Below are positions 57,929-64,000 of a stretch of DNA of 64,000 bases, one piece after another. Location of the stretch: contig CAWBBL010000009.1 in NCBI GenBank assembly GCA_963786985.1, forward strand, positions 124,001-188,000, written 5' to 3'. The notes under the pieces are model-generated. The model was not told the DNA's origin. It made no database searches and saw only the letters and a list, made by a program, of their open reading frames with translations. The position numbers were made by a program, and so were the translations under genes. The DNA is from Desertimonas sp963786985 (GTDB lineage: Bacteria; Actinomycetota; Acidimicrobiia; Acidimicrobiales; Ilumatobacteraceae). Position 1 is the first letter of the stretch; each line of letters begins with the position of its first letter.

Positions 57929-59114
57929 ATGAGTAAGGCGAAGTTTGAGCGTACGAAGCCGCATGTGAATGTGGGGACGATGGGTCATATTGACCATGGG
58001 AAGACGACGTTGACGGCGGCGATTTCGAAGACGTTGTCTGAGCGTGGGTTGGCGGAGTATACGCCGTTTGATTCGATTGATAAGGCGCCGGAGGAGAAGG
58101 CGCGGGGGATCACGATTTCGATTGCTCATATCGAGTATGAGACGGAGAATCGGCATTATGCGCATGTCGATATGCCTGGTCATGCGGATTACATCAAGAA
58201 CATGATTACGGGTGCGGCGCAGGTCGATGGGGCGATTTTGGTGGTGGCCGCGACGGATGGTCCGATGCCCCAGACTCGCGAGCATGTGTTGTTGGCGCGG
58301 CAGGTCGGGGTGCCGTACATCGTGGTGGCGTTGAACAAGGCTGACGCGGTTGATGATGAGGAGCTGTTGGATCTCGTGGAGTTGGAGGTTCGCGAGTTGT
58401 TGACGGAGTATGAGTTCCCTGGTGATGATGCGCCGGTGGTGCGGGTGTCGGCGTTGAAGGCGTTGGAGGGTGATGCCGAGTGGCAGGCCAAGGTGATGGA
58501 GTTGATGGATGCGGTCGATTCGTTCGTGCCGGAGCCGCAGCGTGATTTGGATAAGCCGTTCTTGATGCCGATTGAGGACGTGTTCACGATCACCGGTCGG
58601 GGGACGGTGGTGACGGGGAAGGTCGAGCAGGGGATCGATCCACACCGGTGATGAGATCGAGATCGTCGGGTTGCGTGATACGCAGAAGACGGTGTGTACC
58701 GGGGTGGAGATGTTCCGCAAGATTTTGGATCAGGGTCAGGCGGGCGACAACATCGGTGCCTTGTTGCGGGGCACGAAGAAGGAGGATGTGGAGCGTGGCC
58801 AGGTGTTGTGTAAGCCGGGCAGTATCACGCCGCACACCAATTTCGAGGGTCAGGTGTACGTGTTGACGTCGGCCGAGGGTGGCCGCCACAAGCCGTTCTT
58901 CAACAACTACCGGCCGCAGTTCTTCTTCCGCACCACCGACGTGACCGGCACGATCGAGTTGCCGTCCGGCACCGAGATGGTGATGCCCGGCGACAACGTG
59001 GCGATGACCGTCGAGTTGGGCAAACCGATCGCCATGGACGAAGGCCTGCGCTTCGCCATCCGCGAAGGCGGACGCACCGTCGGCGCCGGCCGCGTCACCA
59101 AAATCATCAAGTGA
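57929..59114 (+). CDS. tuf: Elongation factor Tu, copy 2, same frame break as copy 1
   Basis: From ATG to stop it is almost identical to copy 1. I count six differences, all synonymous (for example GCG/GCC, CGT/CGC, GTG/GTC, ATC/ATT). Similarity ends abruptly at both gene ends, which suggests gene conversion between copies. The same extra G is present (58637, in GGGATCGATCC), with the frame-1 stop at 58649-58651 and the remaining domains 2-3 resuming in the next frame to 59114. The conserved G-domain motifs are as in copy 1. The first two thirds have the same G/T-ending codon use. Confidence 0.93.
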
Positions 59115-59169
59115 TGGCAGACGTGAACCTGTCGCACCTGAGAACCGATTGTCCGAGCGAAGCGAGTAG

Positions 59170-59487
59170 ATGATGGCTCAGAGCATCCGGATCCGCCTCA
59201 AGGCGTTCGATCACGACATCATCGACCAATCGACGAAGAAGATCGTCGAAACGGTCACGCGCACCGACGCCACCGTGCGCGGTCCGATTCCGCTACCGAC
59301 GGCGAAGCATCGCTACACGGTGATCCGTGGGCCGCACATCGACAAGGACTCGCGTGAGCACTTCGAGATGCGCATCCACAAACGCCTGATCGACATCGTC
59401 AACCCGAACAACAAGACGATCGACAGCCTCCAGCGCATCGAGCTGCCGGCCGGCGTCGACATCGAGATCAAGATCCAGGCGAGTTAG
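59170..59487 (+). CDS. rpsJ: 30S ribosomal protein S10
   Basis: The 104-105-residue protein has S10 signatures IRIRLKAFDHDIIDQSTKKI, then RGPIPLPTAKHRYTVIRGPH (about residues 39-58) and the C-terminal LPAGVDIEIKI. Two adjacent ATGs (59170, 59173) are possible starts; MAQSIRIRLK from 59173 is closer to family length. S10 also binds NusB/NusG in antitermination. Unusually, two hairpins follow, and rplC begins only 4.3 kb later. Confidence 0.97.
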   Translation: MMAQSIRIRLKAFDHDIIDQSTKKIVETVTRTDATVRGPIPLPTAKHRYTVIRGPHIDKDSREHFEMRIHKRLIDIVNPNNKTIDSLQRIELPAGVDIEIKIQAS

Positions 59488-59489
59488 TT

Positions 59490-59522
59490 TCGATCGGGAA
59501 CGGCTGCGCCGTTCCCGATCGA
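59490..59522. terminator. Perfect 15-bp terminator hairpin after rpsJ
   Basis: TCGATCGGGAACGGC (59490-59504) pairs exactly with 59508-59522 around TGC. It starts two bases after the rpsJ stop. Confidence 0.78.
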
Positions 59523-59532
59523 GCTCGATGCG

Positions 59533-59568
59533 GCGTTTGGAGAGCGGCAGAGCCCGCTCCCCAAACGC
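59533..59568. terminator. Second hairpin after rpsJ
   Basis: GCGTTTGGAGAGCGG (59533-59547) pairs with 59554-59568 at 14 of 15 positions. The tandem terminators separate rpsJ from the rest of the S10 operon. Confidence 0.65.
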
Positions 59569-59676
59569 TCCGAAATCCTCTCTTCTGTCAGTGGCGCCAC
59601 CGGTGTACCGGGACGATCGACTCTCCACTGCCCACGGCTGCACGGGACTGGGTGATCGGCTCCCCACCGCCCTCCG

Positions 59677-59682
59677 TATCGT
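59677..59682 (+). promoter_or_regulatory. Leaderless -10 of the uracil-DNA glycosylase gene
   Basis: TATCGT ends seven bases before the GTG at 59690. The same TATCGTCG word precedes the GTG of the hydrolase at 62594, at almost the same distance. Confidence 0.4.
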
Positions 59683-59689
59683 CGGCAGC

Positions 59690-60373
59690 GTGGACTCGCT
59701 CGATGCCGTTGGCCGCGAAATCGTCGGGTGCCGGGTGTGCCCGCGGCTCGTCGAGTGGCGTGAGCGGGTCGCCGCGGAGAAACGGGCCGCGTTCGCCAGC
59801 GACACCTACTGGGGCCGGCCGGTGCCGGGCTTCGGCGATCCGGCAGCGCAGATTGTCGTCGTCGGCCTGGCTCCCGCGGCGCACGGTGCCAACCGCACGG
59901 GACGAGTGTTCACCGGCGATCGCAGTGGTGACTGGCTGTTTCGAGCGCTGCACCGCGCCGGGTTGGCCAACCGAGCGCAGTCCGTGAGCGTCGACGACGG
60001 CTTGCAGTTGTCGGGCGTGTGGATCAGTGCCGCCGTGCGCTGCGCCCCGCCGGACAACAAGCCGACCCTGACCGAGCGAGACGCCTGCGCTCCGTTCCTC
60101 GTCCGGGAGCTCGACCTCCTCGAACCGCGAGTCGTCGTGTGCCTCGGTGGGTTCGCCTTCGCCGCGCTCTGTCGTCACTACGCCGTACGACCCCGCCCAC
60201 GATTCGGTCATCGGGTCGCGGTCGAGGTGCCGGGTGGTCCGACGCTGTTGTGCTCCTACCACCCCAGCCAGCAGAACACGTTCACCGGCAAGCTGACCGA
60301 GCCGATGCTCGACGACGTGATGCGTGATGCCGTTGCACTCGCGAACCGCCCGTTGGAGACGGACGTACCGTAA
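59690..60373 (+). CDS. Uracil-DNA glycosylase, family 4/5 (UdgB-like)
   Basis: The 227-residue protein removes uracil and deaminated bases. Four cysteines fit the Fe-S cluster: GCRVCPRL near the N-terminus and VRCAPP...DACAPF centrally. Motif A reads VVGLAPAAHGANRTGRVFTG with the family 5 GLAPA form lacking the usual catalytic acid, and motif B is CSYHPSQQNTFTGKL. GTG 59690 was chosen because of the TATCGT -10 seven bases upstream and the start of similarity (VDSLDAVGREIVGCRVCPRL). Confidence 0.9.
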   Translation: MDSLDAVGREIVGCRVCPRLVEWRERVAAEKRAAFASDTYWGRPVPGFGDPAAQIVVVGLAPAAHGANRTGRVFTGDRSGDWLFRALHRAGLANRAQSVSVDDGLQLSGVWISAAVRCAPPDNKPTLTERDACAPFLVRELDLLEPRVVVCLGGFAFAALCRHYAVRPRPRFGHRVAVEVPGGPTLLCSYHPSQQNTFTGKLTEPMLDDVMRDAVALANRPLETDVP

Positions 60374-60376
60374 GGC

Positions 60377-61306
60377 ATGGCATTCCGTCCCTACCTCATC
60401 GACGAGATCACCCGCGACTGCGTCGCCGGGGCGTTGACGCGCAGAGAGGCGATTCGCCGCCTCGGATTGCTCGGGGTCACCGGCGCGGCTGCTGCGGCAA
60501 TGGTTGCTGCGGCACCGGGGCGTGCCACGGCGTCCAGCGGGTCCACCGTCCCACCGACCGCCACCGGCAGTGGCTCGACAGTTCCGCTCGAGGAAGCCGA
60601 GGAGATCACCTTCCCCGGGACAGAGGGCGACCTGATCGGCGTGTTCGCCGGCGCCGAAACGCCGAAGGGCGCAGTGCTCGTGATCCACGAGAACCGCGGA
60701 CTCACGCCACATATCCGTTCGATCCCGCCGCGCCTGGCAGCCGACGGGTACAGCGCGTTGGCGATCGACTTGCTCTCGGAGGAGGGCGGCACCGCCAGCA
60801 TGCCCAGCGAGGGCGACGCCCAGGCGGCGCTCGGCAACGCGCCCACCGAACGGCTCGTCGCCGACCTGCGAGCGGGGCTCGACGAACTCGAGCGCCGAGT
60901 CCCGGGGGCCGAGCTCGCGGTGATCGGTTTCTGCTTCGGGGGCGGTATGACGTGGCAGCTCCTCGCCGCGGGCGACCCGCGCATCTCCGCCGCCGTTCCG
61001 TTCTACGGGCCGTTCCCCGACGGCGCCGACCTCTCCGGGTCGCCGAACGCTGCCGTGCTCGGCATCTACGCCGAGCTGGACGACTTCGTCAACCCGTCGA
61101 TGGAAGCCGCCGAGGCAGCACTGCAGGCAGCGGGCCTCGAGCACGAACTGCGCACGTTCGAGGGCGTCGACCATGCCTTCTTCAACGACACCGGCCGGAA
61201 CTACGACGCCGATGCCGCCGCCGAGGCGTACACGGCGATGATCGACTGGTTCGACTCCAACCTGGCCGGCTCGTCGAGCGATTCGACCACCGCGCCGGCT
61301 AGCTGA
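60377..61306 (+). CDS. Exported dienelactone hydrolase family protein
   Basis: The 309-residue protein has a Tat-like N-terminus: RREAIRRLGLLGVTGAAAAA followed by an Ala-rich core. A Ser/Thr-rich linker (about residues 50-75) leads to an alpha/beta hydrolase domain with nucleophile Cys in IGFCFGGGMTWQ, Asp in GIYAELDDFVNP and His in GVDHAFFNDTGR. The intact Cys-Asp-His triad matches true dienelactone hydrolases. The RR pair is part of RREAIRR, so Tat export is likely but unproven. Confidence 0.88.
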   Translation: MAFRPYLIDEITRDCVAGALTRREAIRRLGLLGVTGAAAAAMVAAAPGRATASSGSTVPPTATGSGSTVPLEEAEEITFPGTEGDLIGVFAGAETPKGAVLVIHENRGLTPHIRSIPPRLAADGYSALAIDLLSEEGGTASMPSEGDAQAALGNAPTERLVADLRAGLDELERRVPGAELAVIGFCFGGGMTWQLLAAGDPRISAAVPFYGPFPDGADLSGSPNAAVLGIYAELDDFVNPSMEAAEAALQAAGLEHELRTFEGVDHAFFNDTGRNYDADAAAEAYTAMIDWFDSNLAGSSSDSTTAPAS

Positions 61307-61371
61307 GAACTCGCTGAGAGTCCGTGTCACCGCGACCGCGTTGACTGATCAGAGCGCTAGACAACTGGATC

Positions 61372-62544
61372 ATGTCGGTACTGCCCCCTCCACCACCGCC
61401 ACCGCCACCGCCACTGCCGCCGCGCCGGGCAGTCGGCGGACCCCCGGCGCGCCAGCGACGCTCTGCGGCGGCCGTTGCGATTGCCGCTGTCGCTGCGCTG
61501 GCGGCGGCAGCGTTCGGAGGGTGGTGGCTCGGCAACGGCAGCACCGACTCCCGGCCGACCTTCATCGTGCCGACGGTCCCGGCGACCACGATCAACCAGT
61601 TGTCAGCCGGCAACGGATCGGCGAGTGTTGCAGGCGCCGCCGGCGGCATCGACGTCGCGGCGGTGGCCGCCGCCGTCGCGCCGAGTGTCGTCACGGTCAG
61701 CGCGACCGTGAGCAACGGCAACCTGGCCGGTGAGGCGGTGGGGACTGGTGTGGTGATCTCCCCCGAGGGTGAGATCCTCACCAACGCCCACGTCGTCAAC
61801 GGTGCCGAGGCGGTCCGCGTCCGCTTCGCCGGCAACACCGAGCCCACCCCGGCGACCGTGGTCGCCACGGACCCGGACAACGATCTGGCGCTGCTGCGCG
61901 TCGACGTCGGCACCGACATCCCGGCGGCGACGTTCGCCGACCCGGCGAGCATCCGCATCGGCGACCCGGTCGTGGCCATTGGGTTCGCCCTCGATCTCGA
62001 CGGCGACCCGACCGTCACGGCGGGAATCGTCTCGGCGCTCGACCGCACGCTGTCGGTCAGTCCGTCCGAGGTCCTCGATGGTCTGATCCAAACGGACGCG
62101 GCGATCTCGTCGGGCAACTCGGGTGGCCCGCTCGTCAACGCCGCCGGCCAGGTCGTCGGCATCAACACGGCCGTCGCCGAGAGCGACGAACAGCGCGCCG
62201 CCACCAATGTCGGGTTCTCCATCGGCGTCGGCGAGGTGCTCGACGTGCTCGAGGACCTGCGCGCCGGCGGCCAGCGCGAGCCCGGATTCCTCGGTGTCCG
62301 TCTGGCGGACCGCGACGACGGCGGCTCCGGTGCCCTGGTCGCCGAAGTCAATGCCGGCTCGCCTGCCGAGGCGGCCGGGCTGGAGGTCGGCGATGTCGTC
62401 GTCGCCGTCGACGATCAGCCGATCAACGGCAGCGAGGGTCTCGTCGGAGCGGTCCGTGACCGCAGCCCGGGCGAACAAGTGGCCGTCGTCGTCGTGCGTG
62501 ACGGCCAGGAGGTCACCCTCACGCCGACGCTCGCCAACGGCTGA
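61372..62544 (+). CDS. HtrA/DegP-like membrane serine protease with PDZ domain
   Basis: The 390-residue protein begins with a poly-Pro cytoplasmic segment. One membrane helix (AAAVAIAAVAALAAAAFGGW) and a trypsin-like domain follow, with His in LTNAHVVNG, Asp in DPDNDLALLRV and Ser in SSGNSGGPLVN. A C-terminal PDZ domain (GFLGVRLADRDDGGSGALVA and GLEVGDVVVAVDDQPINGSE) ends it. It acts outside the membrane on damaged envelope proteins. The arrangement is typical of actinobacterial HtrA/PepD proteins. Confidence 0.93.
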   Translation: MSVLPPPPPPPPPPLPPRRAVGGPPARQRRSAAAVAIAAVAALAAAAFGGWWLGNGSTDSRPTFIVPTVPATTINQLSAGNGSASVAGAAGGIDVAAVAAAVAPSVVTVSATVSNGNLAGEAVGTGVVISPEGEILTNAHVVNGAEAVRVRFAGNTEPTPATVVATDPDNDLALLRVDVGTDIPAATFADPASIRIGDPVVAIGFALDLDGDPTVTAGIVSALDRTLSVSPSEVLDGLIQTDAAISSGNSGGPLVNAAGQVVGINTAVAESDEQRAATNVGFSIGVGEVLDVLEDLRAGGQREPGFLGVRLADRDDGGSGALVAEVNAGSPAEAAGLEVGDVVVAVDDQPINGSEGLVGAVRDRSPGEQVAVVVVRDGQEVTLTPTLANG

Positions 62545-62593
62545 CAGGGCGCCCCAGAACGAAGGGTGCCGGATCCACCTATCGTCGATCGGC

Positions 62594-63415
62594 GTGGGTG
62601 TGCGAGTCGTCGACCTCGATCTCGTCGACGAGTCGAGAACCACCCCGACGATCGGCGACGTCGCCGGCGCGCCGCGGCGCCAACTGCCGACCGCCGTGTA
62701 CCTGCCGGCGACGGACGGTCCCGCTCCGCTGATCGTCCTGGCCCACGGGTTCAACGGTCACCCGGATCTGTTCACCGCCCTGGCCGGTCACTGGGCCGAT
62801 GCCGGATATGTGGTGGCGGTGCCCCGGTTCCCGGTGTCCAGCAACGAGTTCCCCATCCGCGACTCGCAGGCCTTCAACGAGCGCGTTGCCGACCTGCCGG
62901 CGCAGGCCGATGACGTGACGTTCCTCGTCGCCGCCCTCGGCGCAGCCGACGACGACGCCATGAGCCCACTGGCCGGCCGCGTCGATGCCGACCGGCTCGG
63001 TCTGTATGGCCTGTCGCTCGGTGCCCTGACCGTGTGGTCGACGGTCGCCCGCGGCGGGCTCGGCGATTCTGGGGTCGCCGCCCTGATCCAGTCGGACGGC
63101 GGGTTCCCCGGCGACCTGGCGCAGCTGGCGGACGTGACGTTTCCGGTGCTCATCATCCACTCCGACATCGACCCGACGTTCCCGGTCGAGGGTGTGCTGC
63201 GCCAGTTCGACGTCGTCCCGGCACCCCGCTTTCTCCTCGTGCTCCACGGCGCCGCCCATGCGAAAGTCGGCGAGAACACGCCAACACCGGCCGACCACGC
63301 CTATCGGGTCGCCACCACCGTGTTCTGGGACCGCTATCTCCGTGGCGACGGCGCCGCCCCGTTCCCGGCGTCGATCAGCGTCGACGGCGTGACCACGTTC
63401 GTCGACGGCTCGTGA
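62594..63415 (+). CDS. Alpha/beta hydrolase (platelet-activating-factor acetylhydrolase-like)
   Basis: The 273-residue protein has LIVLAHGFNGHPDLFTALAG (oxyanion region), nucleophile Ser in LGLYGLSLGALTVWS, Asp in LIIHSDIDPTFPVEG and His in LVLHGAAHAKVGE. There is no clear signal peptide. Start is GTG 62594 or 62600. A TATCGT -10 eight bases before 62594 suggests a leaderless transcript. Substrate unknown. Confidence 0.82.
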   Translation: MGVRVVDLDLVDESRTTPTIGDVAGAPRRQLPTAVYLPATDGPAPLIVLAHGFNGHPDLFTALAGHWADAGYVVAVPRFPVSSNEFPIRDSQAFNERVADLPAQADDVTFLVAALGAADDDAMSPLAGRVDADRLGLYGLSLGALTVWSTVARGGLGDSGVAALIQSDGGFPGDLAQLADVTFPVLIIHSDIDPTFPVEGVLRQFDVVPAPRFLLVLHGAAHAKVGENTPTPADHAYRVATTVFWDRYLRGDGAAPFPASISVDGVTTFVDGS

Positions 63416-63424
63416 CCGGGTGAT

Positions 63425-63495
63425 CTGGGGAAGATTCGGTTCAGACGCTGACCCGGATCTTCCCCACATCGCCGGGTGACACGGATCTTCCCCAG
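63425..63495. terminator. Inverted-repeat cluster after the hydrolase
   Basis: CTGGGGAAGAT (63425-63435) can pair with either of two downstream ATCTTCCCCA copies (63457 and 63485-63495). It is a compound terminator. From here to 63706 I see no gene; a further hairpin ATGCTCCG...CGGAGCAT lies near 63652-63683. Confidence 0.55.
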
Positions 63496-63706
63496 ATGGA
63501 GGGGATCACGGGCGGTTGGAAGCGATCACCTGGGGCGATAGCGTTCCATGGCCGTGTCCGAGGGCTTCTCGGCACGCAGTGTTTCGCAACCGATGTCCGT
63601 GTGCGCCCGGCGGTGACCCGCCTCCGGGGACCACGCGGCGACAACCGATCCTGATGCTCCGTTGGCGGCCTGCCGGCGGAGCATTTGCATGGGATCTGCA
63701 TGGGGT

Positions 63707-63747
63707 CTGGGCGGTGCCCAGGCTTGACAGTTCTGGGCGGTGCCCAG
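63707..63747. promoter_or_regulatory. Tandem CTGGGCGGTGCCCAG palindromes upstream of rplC
   Basis: Two exact 15-bp copies (63707-63721 and 63733-63747) are spaced 26 bases start to start. A TTGACA (63724-63729) lies between them, so site 2 would overlap the promoter spacer. Identical sites occur at rpsL and, inverted, at rpoB. Confidence 0.75.
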
Positions 63748-63809
63748 GCTGCGTGGATAGCGCCTGGTCAGCAGGCCAGCGCTCGATCAACCAGTAAGGA
63801 ACAGCCGCC

Positions 63810-64000
63810 ATGGCAACCACAGCGATCGTCGGCGAGAAAGTCGGCATGAGCCAGAAGTGGGTCGACGACAAGGTCGTCCCGGTGACGGTGCTGCGCGTCG
63901 AGCCGATGCGCGTCGTGCAGGTCAAGACCCCCGAGCGCGACGGCTACAGCGCGCTGCAGGTCACCTACGGCCACCGCGACGCCAGCAAGCTGAACAAGCC
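63810..64000 (+). CDS. rplC: 50S ribosomal protein L3 (partial, runs off the window)
   Basis: The first 63 codons are present: ATTAIVGEKVGMSQKWVDDK, then VPVTVLRVEPMRVVQVKTPE, the L3 N-terminal barrel. ATG 63810 follows AAGGA. It presumably begins the rest of the S10/spc operon. Its promoter region, not a shared transcript with rpsJ, must drive it. Confidence 0.95.
   Translation, partial: MATTAIVGEKVGMSQKWVDDKVVPVTVLRVEPMRVVQVKTPERDGYSALQVTYGHRDASKLNK

Overview
The window is a high-GC bacterial chromosome segment, most likely from an actinobacterium. I infer Acidimicrobiia from the dense C-ending codon use, GTG and apparently leaderless starts, the SecE/NusG/L12 types and the two-component repertoire; no 16S gene is present to prove it. 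It spans the ribosomal/RNA-polymerase region in the order tRNA-Thr, tRNA-Met, tuf, rpmG, tRNA-Trp, secE, nusG, rplK, rplA, rplJ, rplL, rpoB, rpoC, rpsL, rpsG, fusA, tuf, rpsJ and the start of rplC. In this organism the usually compact beta/str/S10 clusters are pulled apart by accessory genes.

Layout. 1-6.9 kb: an acetyltransferase fragment, tRNAs, tuf copy 1, secE-nusG, rplK-rplA, a decayed sugar-kinase/permease scar between hairpins, then rplJ-rplL (to 7.3 kb). 7.5-10.3 kb: a reverse-strand secreted protein, histidine kinase and response regulator. 10.4-18.2 kb: rpoBC. 18.3-29.1 kb: acetyltransferase remnant, YCII protein and ECF sigma factor, hydrolase, AlkZ-like glycosylase, CorA, and a subtilase / TPR-CHAT / ECF sigma / small-protein module. 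Many of these genes are frame-disrupted. 29.2-30.0 kb: rpsL-rpsG. 30.1-41.6 kb: methyltransferase-like gene, CBS protein, a MoxR/DUF58/VWA operon, a PhyH-kinase-regulator operon, and two secreted proteins of unknown function. 41.7-55.6 kb: a co-directional catabolic cassette made of a Liv-type ABC transporter and nine enzymes, including a Tm-1-like/PEP-hydrolase-like pair. 55.8-59.5 kb: fusA, tuf copy 2, rpsJ. 59.7-63.4 kb: uracil-DNA glycosylase, secreted hydrolase, HtrA-like protease and alpha/beta hydrolase, inserted between rpsJ and rplC.

Most notable observations. (1) Both tuf copies carry the same one-base insertion, which stops the frame in domain 2, although the copies differ by at least six synonymous changes. 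(2) An exact 15-bp palindrome, CTGGGCGGTGCCCAG, lies upstream of rpoB, rpsL and rplC. It is in opposite orientation at rpoB, and two of the three loci have tandem sites about 26 bp apart; it looks like an operator of the translation/transcription regulon. (3) A subtilase, a TPR-CHAT protease-like protein, an ECF sigma factor and a small protein form a divergent module that resembles protease-to-sigma signalling systems. (4) A family of about 70-bp intergenic repeats and several related long perfect palindromes sit at gene borders.

Caveat: reading-frame breaks cluster at 18.6-27 kb. From one sequence I cannot separate sequencing indels from true gene decay.
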